From contig JBAVVD010000005.1 in NCBI GenBank assembly GCA_049697115.1, forward strand, positions 1 through 41,583: 41,583 nucleotides of DNA. The letters are read 5' to 3'. Shown piece by piece: positions 8,361 through 16,878 of the stretch (within the stretch, counting starts at the first letter, position 1; each line of letters opens with the position of its first letter). The notes under the pieces are model-generated. The model saw nothing but the letters and a program-made list of their open reading frames with translations. It had not been told where the DNA came from and ran no database searches. Made by a program: the position numbers and the translations under genes. Source of the stretch: JBAVVD01 sp049697115 (lineage in GTDB: Bacteria > Acidobacteriota > Aminicenantia > Aminicenantales > UBA4085).

Positions 8361-8502
8361 GCGCGAGCACTCACTCGATTCGATATTCGGATTTACCGCA
8401 ATAATGACGGACCGCACGCTCTTTTTTTAAAATTCGAGCGGCGTTTTGCGGGGGAAAAGTTCATCTTTAAGAGAGATGTATTCCTCTTTTTAAGCGACTG
8501 TT

Positions 8503-9795
8503 TTATTCAGCCCCCAGCACGGATTGATACCCCGGAATGTCCAGGAATCCATGGCCGCTGACATTAAAGGCAATGACTTTCTTTTCGCCGGACTCCCGGC
8601 ATTTATTCGCCTCATCAATAGCGCAGCAGATGGAGTAAGCGGATTCAGGTGCGGGAAGCCAGCCTTCGGTCTTCATGAACAGCTTTGCATTCTCGAAAAC
8701 CTGCCTTTCATCAGCCGGATACGCCACCGTGTGGATATATGATTTGTGCCGCAAATAGCTTAAGATTGGTGAACAACCGTGATAGCGGAGGCCGTCGCCT
8801 TTAATCGGCACCATGTCCACCTTGTGTCCGAGGGTGTACATCTTAAGCATGGGTGTCATTTCTGCATAATCGGCAAAATCGTACTCATATTTCCCCTGTA
8901 GGTTTGGCGCAGCCTGGCTCTGGGCGGCAATGAATTTTATCTTTTTCCCTTTCGTCAATACATCACGGACAAAAGGCAGGGCAAAACCGCCGAAATTGGA
9001 GCCTCCGCCAATACAGGAAATGACCACGTCGGGATAGTCATCGAAGAGTGCAAACTGCTTCTGGGATTCCAGACCGATGATCGTCTGATGCATCAGGACG
9101 TGGTTCAGAACAGAACCGAGCGAATAAATCGCCTTGGGATCCTTCTGAGCGGCTTCCAGACCTTCGGAGATGGCAATGCCGAGCGAACCGACATGCTCGG
9201 GATTCTTTTTATAAAGCGACTTTCCGAATTCTGTGGCTGGACTGGGTGAAGCGTGGACCTCTGCGCCCAAAAATTTCATGAATTGGAGCCGGTCTTTTTT
9301 CCAGTTATAGACGCTTCTCACCCAGAAGACGACGCATTTGAGGCCTGTGACGGCTGAGGCATAGGACAGCGCCGTGCCCCACTGGCCGGCTCCTGTCTCG
9401 GTCGTCACTTTCTCATATCCCTCTTGTTTGGCATACCAACATTGGGCAAGGGCTGTGTTCACCTTGTGGCTGCCTGTTGGACTGAAGAACTCGCTTTTGT
9501 AATACAGACGCGCAGGTGTCTGAAGTCTCTTTTCCAGGTTGGTTGCTCTGAACATCGGCCTCGGCCGGCCGGCCTTGGCGTACAGGTCCATAATTCCACC
9601 CGGGATATCCACCCATCGTTCTGCCGAAAATTCCTGCTTCAGACATTCGCCGATTAATAGATTGGGCAGATTCTCCACCCTGGACGGCCCCTCTTTGGGG
9701 TCCATGGGGGGCGGCAGCGGTTCCGGCAGGTCAGGAAGTATGTTGTACCACTGGGAAGGTATCTCGTCATGCCCTAGATTGACCATTGTTCTCAA
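8503..9795 (-). CDS. trpB: TrpB2-type tryptophan synthase beta chain
   Basis: The 430-residue protein is a PLP fold-type II enzyme of the TrpB2 class, longer than classical TrpB (about 400) and usually without a TrpA partner. The PLP lysine is Lys111 in GSHKVNTAL; ETGAGQWG follows, and the phosphate-binding loop is IGGGSNFGG. TrpB2 condenses serine and indole to tryptophan; some relatives have other indole-linked or beta-replacement roles. No trpA or other trp gene is near. The start is TTG 9795: AAAAGGAGG (plus-strand 9801-9809) lies 5 nt before it, but 14 nt before the in-frame ATG at 9786. A near-consensus promoter lies upstream, so expression is likely high. The gene is divergent from another PLP enzyme. 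Confidence 0.93.
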   Translation of the reverse strand: MRTMVNLGHDEIPSQWYNILPDLPEPLPPPMDPKEGPSRVENLPNLLIGECLKQEFSAERWVDIPGGIMDLYAKAGRPRPMFRATNLEKRLQTPARLYYKSEFFSPTGSHKVNTALAQCWYAKQEGYEKVTTETGAGQWGTALSYASAVTGLKCVVFWVRSVYNWKKDRLQFMKFLGAEVHASPSPATEFGKSLYKKNPEHVGSLGIAISEGLEAAQKDPKAIYSLGSVLNHVLMHQTIIGLESQKQFALFDDYPDVVISCIGGGSNFGGFALPFVRDVLTKGKKIKFIAAQSQAAPNLQGKYEYDFADYAEMTPMLKMYTLGHKVDMVPIKGDGLRYHGCSPILSYLRHKSYIHTVAYPADERQVFENAKLFMKTEGWLPAPESAYSICCAIDEANKCRESGEKKVIAFNVSGHGFLDIPGYQSVLGAE

Positions 9796-9864
9796 GGATC
9801 CCTCCTTTTCTCACTTGAAATTCTATGAACAGGTCTTAGGAGAAATTACTTTTTGGAAGCTCCT

Positions 9865-9892
9865 ATTATATATTGGGATTCCCTTTTGTCAA
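9865..9892 (-). promoter_or_regulatory. Consensus promoter of trpB with spacer palindrome
   Basis: On the minus strand TTGACA (9887-9892) and TATAAT (9865-9870) are both perfect consensus, 16 bp apart. The spacer contains the palindrome GGGAATCCC (9875-9883), a possible operator between -35 and -10. The leader to the TTG start is about 60 nt. Confidence 0.8.
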
Positions 9893-9970
9893 TACGTTCC
9901 AGGCCTGATGGGCCTGACCGTTCTGCAAAAATCAAAAGCAGAAAAATCTCGTTGCCGATTTCCATCGAAG

Positions 9971-9999
9971 TTGCCAAAGCATGAAGAATAGCCTAAATT
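9971..9999 (+). promoter_or_regulatory. Promoter of the Cys/Met PLP enzyme with palindrome
   Basis: TTGCCA (9971-9976), a 17-bp spacer and TAAATT (9994-9999). The palindrome CCTAAATTAGG (9992-10002) covers the -10 box and could bind a dimeric repressor. A good ribosome site (AGGAG at 10039-10043) precedes ATG 10053. Confidence 0.55.
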
Positions 10000-10052
10000 A
10001 GGTCAATCGACTGGATTTGAGGTAAAGAATCATCAAAAAGGAGATAGAGATC

Positions 10053-11225
10053 ATGTCAGAGATTTTCAAACATGTGGAAACCAAACTGATTCATACGGGC
10101 GAGCCGAAGCCCCGGATTATGGGAGCGGTCAGTATGCCCATCTTTCAATCCGCCAACTATGTTCATGCCTATGAAGCGAACTATCACGACATCCAATACA
10201 TCCGTCTGAACAACACGCCCAACCATCTGGCCCTTCATCGGAAGCTTGCCGCGATTGAAAGCGGGGAAGCCGCTCTGGTGACTTCCAGCGGGATGGCGGC
10301 CATCTCTACCGCGCTCCTGACCGTCCTTTCAGCGGGTGACCATCTGCTCGCCCAGGAATGTCTCTATGGCGGCACACATGACTTACTCACCAAATATCTT
10401 GAAACGTTTGGAGTCTCTTTTGATTTTATCGACGGCGAGAATCCGGAGTCCTGGGCAGAAAAACTGCGGCCGAAGACAAAAGCGATTTACGTGGAAACCA
10501 TCAGCAATCCGCTCATGCAGGTGGCCAATCTGGAGGCTGTCGTCCTCTTTGCCCGAGAACATTCCCTTGTTTCTCTGGTTGACAACACCTTCGCCACTCC
10601 CATTAATTTCAGGCCTCCTGAGCACGGTTTTGACCTCTCGCTGCACAGCTGCACCAAATATCTCAACGGTCATTCGGATATCGTCGGCGGGGCCGTCATC
10701 GGCCGGGCAGGTTGGGTGGAGAAGATATTGCACAAGCTGGACCATCTCGGCGGATCGCTCGATCCACACGCCTGTTTCCTTCTTCACCGCGGCCTGAAAA
10801 CGCTTGCCTTAAGAGTGAAATGTCAGAATGAAAGCGGCGTGAAGATCGCAAAGTTTCTTGAGAGTCATCCGTCCGTCCGGAAAGTGAATTATCCCGGCCT
10901 GGAGAGCAATCCCTGCTATGAGCGCGCCCGCCGCTTGTTTGACGGCTTCGGCGGCATGCTGAGCTTTGAGGTGAAGGGAGGAGTGAAGGCAGCTGAAAAA
11001 TTCATTCAGAGTGTCGCCATCCCCGTCAATGCTCCGAGCCTGGGCGGAGTGGAGACGCTCCTCACCCGGCCGGCCAGCACTTCCCATCTGGGCATGTCCC
11101 CCGAAGACCGCCGGACGCTCGGTATCTCGGACAGCCTCATCCGGCTTTCTGTGGGCATTGAGGCCGTCGAAGACCTCATGGAAGATTTGGATATGTCGCT
11201 TCGAAAAGTAAACAAGTTTTGTTAA
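10053..11225 (+). CDS. Cys/Met-metabolism PLP enzyme (gamma-synthase/gamma-lyase family)
   Basis: The 390-residue protein is a fold-type I PLP enzyme of the cystathionine gamma-synthase / methionine gamma-lyase family. The PLP lysine is Lys202 in SCTKYLNGHSD; the ring-stacking tyrosine is Tyr105 in ECLYGGT; Asp177 in VDNTFATP binds the pyridine nitrogen. The usual YSRxxNPT phosphate motif is altered to YIRLNNTPN (49-57). The C-terminal LIRLSVGIE binds the substrate carboxylate. Sequence alone does not separate gamma-synthase, gamma-lyase and beta-lyase activity. No met genes lie beside it, so a degradative lyase is at least as likely as biosynthesis. It is divergent from trpB. Confidence 0.9.
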   Translation: MSEIFKHVETKLIHTGEPKPRIMGAVSMPIFQSANYVHAYEANYHDIQYIRLNNTPNHLALHRKLAAIESGEAALVTSSGMAAISTALLTVLSAGDHLLAQECLYGGTHDLLTKYLETFGVSFDFIDGENPESWAEKLRPKTKAIYVETISNPLMQVANLEAVVLFAREHSLVSLVDNTFATPINFRPPEHGFDLSLHSCTKYLNGHSDIVGGAVIGRAGWVEKILHKLDHLGGSLDPHACFLLHRGLKTLALRVKCQNESGVKIAKFLESHPSVRKVNYPGLESNPCYERARRLFDGFGGMLSFEVKGGVKAAEKFIQSVAIPVNAPSLGGVETLLTRPASTSHLGMSPEDRRTLGISDSLIRLSVGIEAVEDLMEDLDMSLRKVNKFC

Positions 11226-11288
11226 TGTACGTGTAGTATCTCTAATTCTGTGATGGAGGCGATCATCAAGGGAGGGTGGCACGGCGGA

Positions 11289-11314
11289 GGGGCTCCCCGC
11301 CCGCCCGGAGCCTC
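11289..11314 (+). other. GC-rich hairpin in spacer
   Basis: GGCTCC (11291-11296) pairs with GGAGCC (11307-11312) around a 10-nt C-rich loop; one G-U and one G-C pair extend the stem to 8 bp. It lies 64 bp after the PLP gene. No T-run follows directly (TCGCGGCCTTTC), so it may be a weak terminator or a processing stem. The rest of the 224-bp spacer shows only purine-rich GGAGG repeats. Confidence 0.4.
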
Positions 11315-11449
11315 GCGGCCTTTCGATCATTCCTTATCTGGCATTCTCCAGGAGCGGAGGTGAGGAGGGACGGGGAGGAGCCGTGACAGGACCCTATTCC
11401 CAATCTGAGTCATCACTGAAATGGAAATGCTTCCTAATGTAAGCGGCTT

Positions 11450-13483
11450 ATGATAAAAAAGGCGATTTTCATCCTTTTATACTTAGCTCTGTCTTCTATT
11501 TTATTATCTGTCCAGGCCGAGATCAAAGAAGCCACAGCTCTTAAAATAAAAGAAGCCGTTGTTGTGGACGGCAGGCTTGATGAGCTCGCTTGGAAAGAGG
11601 CTCCGGAGCTTACGGATTTTATCCAGTTTGAGCCGGAAAGGGGAAAGCCGGCCACCTTTAAGACTTTCGCCAAGATACTCTACGATGAGAGATTCATCTA
11701 TGTCGGGTTTCTCTGCTTTGATCCTGAGCCGGATAGAATCGCCGCCCGCGTCTTCAAAAGAGATTCGGATTTAGAGGCCGATGATTCTGTCATCGTCTTT
11801 CTGGACACATTTCATGATCGGAGGAACTGCTATTACTTTATAACCAACCTCCTGGGCACCCAGTTCGACGGACGGATCGCGGAAAACGGATTGACTACGG
11901 ATGCGACCTGGGACGGAGTCTGGAAGTCCGCCGGCCAGAAGACCGATTTCGGCTGGAGCGCGGAGATAGCCATAGACCTCAGCTGCCTCAAATACAAGCC
12001 AGGTAAAGCTGTCATCTGGGGTCTGAGCCTGGGTCGAATTATGCCAAGGGCGCTCGAAAAAAGCTTCTGGACAGGCCCTCTGGAATCTCCCCATAAGGTT
12101 TCTCAGTATGGAGTCCTCAAGGACTTGGACATGGAGAAGGCCAGAGACAGAGCCCAGATCATTCCTCACATCATTTCCAAGCTGGAGGAAGGAAAGAAGT
12201 CGGAACTGGAAGCGGGTGTGGATGCCCGTTATGCTTTTACCCAGGCCGTGTCAGGCAACCTGACCATAAACCCTGATTTTGCCACAGTTGAGGCTGACCA
12301 GGAGCAGGTCAACCTCACCCGTTTCGAGCTTGACCTATCGGAAAAAAGGAACTTCTTTCTGGAAGGATCGGAAATCTACAGTCAGCGGATTACTCTCTTC
12401 TATTCGCGGCGAATTGGAGACATTTACGGTGGAGCCAAAATCTACGGGAAATCTGGAGGTTTTGAATTTTCAGCACTGAGCGCCCAGACAAGAGAAAACG
12501 ATATTTCAGGCGATTCGGCCAATTTCTCTGTTTTTCGCCTGAAGAGCGACGTTCTCAAATCATCCACAGTCGGTTTTCTGGCGGCCAATAAGCTGGTTAA
12601 CGGAAAAAATAATGGTACGGCCGGATTTGACACCTCGCTCTACTTTACGGACACCTTTCAGTTCACGGGGCAGCTGGCTGTCAGCTACGGTGATTACCAG
12701 AAAGACAACATCGCTTTTTTTCTTCGGCCGAGCTATGATTCCGCCACTTTTCATTTTCATGTCCGTTACACTCAGCTTGGAAAATATTTCGGTGACAACG
12801 CCAATCAGGTCGGATTTATCCGGGATGACAACCGCAGGGAGCTGGATTCTGCTGTGGAGAAGACATTCTGGGTCAAGAAATGGGGAATTGAGAGAATTGA
12901 ATACGGCTCAAACTACAACATTTACTGGGGAACAGATGGCACGCTCCGCAGCTGGCAGGTGGATGAGTCACTGGAGACGGATTTAATGAATAAATTCTCT
13001 TTAGAGGTGTCTCATACCGAAGAGTACAAGCTTTATGAAAAGGGATTCCGGAACAACAAGACACAAATTGAGGTCGGCTACAACACGAGAGAGTGGCAGT
13101 CGGCCAGACTTTCCTACAGCTTCGGGCGAAATTATGACAAGGATTTCAGCCTGGTTGAAGGCGCTCTCAACTACAAATTGACGCAGGATTTTTCGCTGGA
13201 GTATGCACTCACCCGTTTAACCTACACTCCTGACCCTGAGAAGGAGAACACCTGGATTCATGTTATCCGGGCGACGAATAATTTTACTAAAGACTTATTC
13301 ATCAAAGTTTTTTACCAGGTCAATTCGGCGATTGACAAAAAGAATATCCAGGTGTTATTTGTCTACCGCTTCCAGCCTCCTTTCGGCCTCATCCAGCTGG
13401 CCTATCAGAAGGGGACGGTCAGGTTCGGAGAAATGGGGACCCAGGGCCATACGTTCTTCTTGAAGATTGCCTATATGTTTTAA
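11450..13483 (+). CDS. CBM9-like + DUF5916 outer-membrane protein
   Basis: The 677-residue protein has a signal peptide (to about residue 24, LLSVQA), then a CBM9-like sandwich domain (about 30-220) opening with VVDGRLDELAWKEAPEL, the usual start of this domain, and containing ADDSVIVFLDTF. From about 230 to the end it matches DUF5916: NLTINPDFATVEADQEQVNLTRFEL then EKRNFFLEGSEIY, and a long run of amphipathic beta strands. The last residue is Phe after LKIAYM, typical of an outer-membrane barrel. The family is widespread in Bacteroidota and Acidobacteria-like genomes and has no proven function; sugar or polymer binding at the surface is plausible. The ribosome site before ATG 11450 is weak. 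Its 3' end faces treT at 22 bp. Confidence 0.88.
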   Translation: MIKKAIFILLYLALSSILLSVQAEIKEATALKIKEAVVVDGRLDELAWKEAPELTDFIQFEPERGKPATFKTFAKILYDERFIYVGFLCFDPEPDRIAARVFKRDSDLEADDSVIVFLDTFHDRRNCYYFITNLLGTQFDGRIAENGLTTDATWDGVWKSAGQKTDFGWSAEIAIDLSCLKYKPGKAVIWGLSLGRIMPRALEKSFWTGPLESPHKVSQYGVLKDLDMEKARDRAQIIPHIISKLEEGKKSELEAGVDARYAFTQAVSGNLTINPDFATVEADQEQVNLTRFELDLSEKRNFFLEGSEIYSQRITLFYSRRIGDIYGGAKIYGKSGGFEFSALSAQTRENDISGDSANFSVFRLKSDVLKSSTVGFLAANKLVNGKNNGTAGFDTSLYFTDTFQFTGQLAVSYGDYQKDNIAFFLRPSYDSATFHFHVRYTQLGKYFGDNANQVGFIRDDNRRELDSAVEKTFWVKKWGIERIEYGSNYNIYWGTDGTLRSWQVDESLETDLMNKFSLEVSHTEEYKLYEKGFRNNKTQIEVGYNTREWQSARLSYSFGRNYDKDFSLVEGALNYKLTQDFSLEYALTRLTYTPDPEKENTWIHVIRATNNFTKDLFIKVFYQVNSAIDKKNIQVLFVYRFQPPFGLIQLAYQKGTVRFGEMGTQGHTFFLKIAYMF

Positions 13484-13505
13484 TTCCTTTGGCCGATCGC
13501 GCTGA

Positions 13506-14720
13506 TCAGACTTGAAGCATATGCGTCATGAGCGCGAGGTAGTCGCCGAGATGTCTCGTGATCAGAAAATTTCTCCGGGTATACTCCCTGGCTTTTTTGC
13601 CCATCTCGGCCAACATTTCGGGATTATTCAATAAATATCTGATCCGATAGGCGCACCCTTCAATGGAGTTGACCGTAAATCCGGTCTGGCCATAGATAAT
13701 CTGGACAGTGATGCCTCCGACGGCGCCTCCGATCACGGGCTTGCCTTTCCACATGGCCTCCGCGACAGTGAGGCCGAAACCTTCCTTTGTGGATTTCTGC
13801 AGGATGACGGTCGCTATTCTCTGTAAAGCGTTAATCTCCAGGTTGGCCTGAGGAGGCAGGTCGAGGACGAAGATATCTGGATCCTGATCGGCCGCTTCTT
13901 TCACGTTCTTCAGCATCTGTTCTCCTTCCGGATCGTCCGTCGCTCCGCCTCCGGCAATCACGAGATAGCAGTCATTGTATTTTTTCACGATTTGATACGC
14001 GGCGATAACTCCTATGGGATCTTTGAACCGATCGAAGCGTGAAACCTGCAGGATGATCGGTTTATCCTGAGGAAGGTTATATCCACGCATGACCTGCGCA
14101 ATCTCTTCTTCTGTTAAATCTCTATTCTTATCGCTGAGGGGATCAATGGAGGGGTACAGCAAAAATTGAGGGATATCGAGCTTTTGGGCGAAGCTGGGCA
14201 GCGAAAAAATGGCTCCATCATATTGAGCCACGTAATCTTTTAAAAAATTCCAGACTTTCCGCTCGGGCCTGGAGATGTCAATGTGGCACCGCCATAACCA
14301 CTTCGCGGTGTGAGGCTTTGCGCCGATCAATCCCGCCGGCTGCGGATCATGAATAATGGCGAGTTCAGCCTCCAGGGGAATTTTTTGGGCGTTGATTTTT
14401 GTCATCCGTTTGTATTCTTCATACATCTCGCTGGCAATGGATTCGCTTTGACCTTGAAGCGCGTTGTGGAAACTCTTGGTCGTCCTGTAAAACAGGGGAG
14501 TCCCTTCCATCACTTCCCAGCGCGTCTCAATGCCGAGTTCATTCAACAGGGGAACGAGGCGCTGCAGCATTTCGGCCACACCTCCTCCGAGCCGAGTGGA
14601 GTTCACATGCAGGAGGGATTTTCCCTTCAGGCGTCCGGCAAGGCTGTAGACGAGATCGACCGTTCCTTTGGGAGCGATTTCTCTATAGGATTCAAGTCGA
14701 ATGGGTTTCTCGGGGATCAT
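13506..14720 (-). CDS. treT: TreT-type trehalose synthase, GT4 glycosyltransferase
   Basis: The 404-residue protein matches TreT, a GT4-family enzyme that makes trehalose from an NDP-glucose and glucose, reversibly in several organisms. Visible landmarks are the N-terminal HVNSTRLGGGVAEML loop (about 38-52), IHDPQP, RCHID, VSRFDRFKDP, and the GT4 motif with Glu313 and Glu321 in KEGFGLTVAEAMW. The start at ATG 14720 is preferred because it overlaps the TGA of the DUF5752 gene as ATGA, a sign of coupled translation; a GTG at 14741 is also in frame. It is the last gene of a three-gene minus-strand operon. Trehalose would serve as osmoprotectant or carbon store. A retaining GT4 acting on another acceptor is the main alternative. 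Confidence 0.9.
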   Translation of the reverse strand: MIPEKPIRLESYREIAPKGTVDLVYSLAGRLKGKSLLHVNSTRLGGGVAEMLQRLVPLLNELGIETRWEVMEGTPLFYRTTKSFHNALQGQSESIASEMYEEYKRMTKINAQKIPLEAELAIIHDPQPAGLIGAKPHTAKWLWRCHIDISRPERKVWNFLKDYVAQYDGAIFSLPSFAQKLDIPQFLLYPSIDPLSDKNRDLTEEEIAQVMRGYNLPQDKPIILQVSRFDRFKDPIGVIAAYQIVKKYNDCYLVIAGGGATDDPEGEQMLKNVKEAADQDPDIFVLDLPPQANLEINALQRIATVILQKSTKEGFGLTVAEAMWKGKPVIGGAVGGITVQIIYGQTGFTVNSIEGCAYRIRYLLNNPEMLAEMGKKAREYTRRNFLITRHLGDYLALMTHMLQV

Positions 14721-15373
14721 GGTTGAGACTCTCTCTGGCACAAGTCCAGCAATTTTGTGCGCAGGCCTTCCAGGCTGTACATATAGCTATCCACTCTTTC
14801 AAACCGGTCGGCCAATTCTTTCATCTGAAGGGCTTCTTCCAGCCAGATGGCAAAATCGCTCCTTCCTTTTCGGCCGCGCAATCTGGCCTCGAAAATGTGA
14901 TTGTAGAGGGCGCTGGCATCTGTGAGGCTGAGGGCTTCCATAAACTCGGCCAGATTCCCGGCCTTGAGTCCAGTCGGCACTTCAGTAATCCGGGACTGCA
15001 TGAAATAAAACGGCTGTCCGTACACGACAGATGGAACGATCGGAATATGAGAAAGGTGGCAGTCGATAGTTTCGATGAGTTCGGCCCGGATGTCTTCGAT
15101 GCTTTTGTTTCCGGAAGGAGTGATCGCCGCCAGTTTTTCTCCCAGCACTCTGTCTCGCACCTGAATCGCCACCCAGTTGGCGAAGTCATTCGGATAGGGG
15201 CCCGCGATGTAGTGATGTCTTAAGAAGTAGCTGTGTGTGTGATAGTAGATGGAATCGGCCGAGACCTCTTCGATAAGCTCCAGCAGTTCCCTCTCATCAT
15301 CGGCTCGTTTGCCCAGAAGCTCTCTGATTTCCACACATCCAATAAAATGAAATTCATGCATTGGAATATCCAT
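14717..15373 (-). CDS. DUF5752 family protein
   Basis: The 218-residue soluble protein matches DUF5752, a family of unknown function found next to TreT-like glycosyltransferases. It starts with FHFIGCVEIRELLG and has SIYYHTHSYFLRHHYIAGPYPNDFANWV (residues about 40-68), rich in His and aromatic residues that could bind metal or sugar. The C-terminal half is helical. Translation ends in the ATGA shared with treT, so the two are made together and may form a complex. ATG codons at 15373 and 15361 are both possible; neither has a close ribosome site. A role as regulator or accessory subunit of trehalose synthesis is inference from position only. Confidence 0.85.
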   Translation of the reverse strand: MDIPMHEFHFIGCVEIRELLGKRADDERELLELIEEVSADSIYYHTHSYFLRHHYIAGPYPNDFANWVAIQVRDRVLGEKLAAITPSGNKSIEDIRAELIETIDCHLSHIPIVPSVVYGQPFYFMQSRITEVPTGLKAGNLAEFMEALSLTDASALYNHIFEARLRGRKGRSDFAIWLEEALQMKELADRFERVDSYMYSLEGLRTKLLDLCQRESQP

Positions 15374-15428
15374 TGGCCTGGCGATGCCCCCCTCCAGGAG
15401 GGCTCTCGATCAGGACTCTTCAGCCGCC

Positions 15429-16598
15429 TTAACTTTTCTGTGAATCTTCGGGATTTTGCCCGGTCTTTATCTCCTTCGCTTCCGGCGGACGGGCTGCGCT
15501 TGGCGGCTCCACTCCTGGGGTCGTCGAAGAAGACCCAGAAGTCAGCTTTTTTTCTGGTTTTCGGCCGTTACGCACTGAGAACGAGATCGCAAACAGGACA
15601 ATGCCGAGGAGGCAGACCACTCCGGCGACCGCAATCACCGGCGTGAACAGCGCATCGACGATTCGAATAGGTATCCATCTCAGTTTATAGAAAGCCAATT
15701 CGTGGAGTTCTGTGGCCCAGCCTTCATGCCAGGTCATTGGAGTGAATTTGAGGGCCCAGAGGGAGAAATATTTTGATGCCAGAGCCAGAAGAAGAGCCGG
15801 GAGCCCTCCGGCGAATATGGAGACTCCGGACCACCTGAAGAATGAAGATGGGGATGAGGAGGCAATCAGAACGCCCAGGAAGATAAATGCGGCGGGAATC
15901 AGAAAAAGAAAGTAAGAAAAAAACGTGATCGTTCGTGCGACACTGAATGGGAAAAAGCGAAAGGCATGGACATTCTCAAAAACCTCTATTTCATCCTCAA
16001 TGTCATGGACCGCCTTCATCCGTTCGTTCCGCAGGACGTCTTTCGCCATTTCAAGGTCGGGCCGACAGGCGGGGAGTTCATCCTTGTGGGAATACCCTGC
16101 GGCGAATTCCTGCCATTGCTTCTGCCCCTCTTCATCACAAGGGGGAAGGTTACGGAGGGTTTCTTCCAGAAAGCGGTCCACCTCTGGATGGAGAAGGGCA
16201 TTTTTCAATGGACGGAGGTTGATGACAATCGATTGGGGTTTTCGTTCTCCTCTGAGCACTTGACCGATTTCCTTGAGCGAGTTCGAGAGTTCATCCTGCA
16301 TCCAGCTGAGAAGGCCGGTCTTTTCCATCAATTCCGTTGGTGATAAGCCTGTTTTGGAAACGGCCTGAAGCCAGAGGCGCGTGTTGGGATCCGTGATTGT
16401 GGCTTCATCCTGGGCGGCCTGGAAAAAGTCATCCATCATGCGGGGCACGTCAGAGATGATCTCGCGGGGAAGGTCGGATACAAATTCCGGCGAGACTGTG
16501 GCCTTGATGAGGCCTACGGCCCAGATGATTCCGAACAGCAGGGGAAGTCCCAGAATAATGACAATAAGCCAGCCGATGATTTTTCTAAGCGTATGCAT
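15429..16598 (-). CDS. Four-helix membrane protein, first gene of the treT operon
   Basis: The start is ATG 16598, set by AGGAGG (plus-strand 16605-16610) 6 nt upstream; an in-frame ATG at 16631 lacks this. The 389-residue protein has membrane helices at about 7-31, 222-246, 256-282 and 312-340. Between the first two lies a mostly helical domain of about 190 residues (with Cys154 and Cys178), probably outside the cytoplasm. The C-terminal tail (341-389) is polar and rich in Pro, Ser and Lys. I do not recognise the family. It lies 55 bp before the DUF5752 gene in the same direction, with a promoter upstream, so it probably belongs to the treT operon; a sensor or channel linked to osmotic state is one guess. 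Confidence 0.8.
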   Translation of the reverse strand: MHTLRKIIGWLIVIILGLPLLFGIIWAVGLIKATVSPEFVSDLPREIISDVPRMMDDFFQAAQDEATITDPNTRLWLQAVSKTGLSPTELMEKTGLLSWMQDELSNSLKEIGQVLRGERKPQSIVINLRPLKNALLHPEVDRFLEETLRNLPPCDEEGQKQWQEFAAGYSHKDELPACRPDLEMAKDVLRNERMKAVHDIEDEIEVFENVHAFRFFPFSVARTITFFSYFLFLIPAAFIFLGVLIASSSPSSFFRWSGVSIFAGGLPALLLALASKYFSLWALKFTPMTWHEGWATELHELAFYKLRWIPIRIVDALFTPVIAVAGVVCLLGIVLFAISFSVRNGRKPEKKLTSGSSSTTPGVEPPSAARPPEAKEIKTGQNPEDSQKS

Positions 16599-16671
16599 GC
16601 AAGCCCTCCTGACTTGGCCTTTCAGAGGCAAGCCTTAATTTTGGGATAACCTATTTATTATCCACGCTCAT

Positions 16672-16699
16672 TTGATACAAAAAGTTCCCTGTTTGTCAA
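16672..16699 (-). promoter_or_regulatory. Promoter of the membrane protein-DUF5752-treT operon
   Basis: On the minus strand TTGACA (16694-16699), a 16-bp spacer and TATCAA (16672-16677). Its -35 lies 25 bp from the -35 of the divergent transketolase promoter, so a factor bound between them could control both operons. Confidence 0.55.
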
Positions 16700-16724
16700 C
16701 CTGCAGATCGCAATGACCTTTTTG

Positions 16725-16758
16725 TTGATATTCCGGCCGGACAAATTTATAATTGTCC
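16725..16758 (+). promoter_or_regulatory. Transketolase promoter with inverted repeat over -10
   Basis: TTGATA (16725-16730), a 17-bp spacer and TATAAT (16748-16753) form a strong sigma-70-type promoter. The inverted repeat GGACAA (16739-16744) / TTGTCC (16753-16758) brackets the -10 box and may be an operator. A second TATAAT at 16828-16833, followed by the same TGT triplet, has only a poor -35 (TTGCGC, 19 bp) and may be a secondary promoter. The main leader would be about 120 nt. Confidence 0.7.
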
Positions 16759-16878
16759 ACTCATGCCCATCATCATGAAGTGCGGGTTCCCACCATCTTT
16801 TCTTGCGCGTGCATTATCCCCCGGGAATATAATTGTGGAGAACGCTTCGATGTAATTTTTTTGGGAGGAGTAGACTTC

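Noticed and set aside
8361..8502. Terminator between amidase and trpB
   Set aside because: T-runs exist (8420-8427, 8486-8493) but only 4-5 bp stems could be paired, too weak to call.
13506..14741. GTG 14741 as the TreT start
   Set aside because: It would overlap the DUF5752 gene by 25 nt; ATG 14720 gives the common ATGA overlap.
15390..15402. Inverted repeat CCCTCCAGGAGGG as a regulatory hairpin for DUF5752
   Set aside because: The arms leave a single-base centre; only a 4-bp stem could form, and no linked site was seen.
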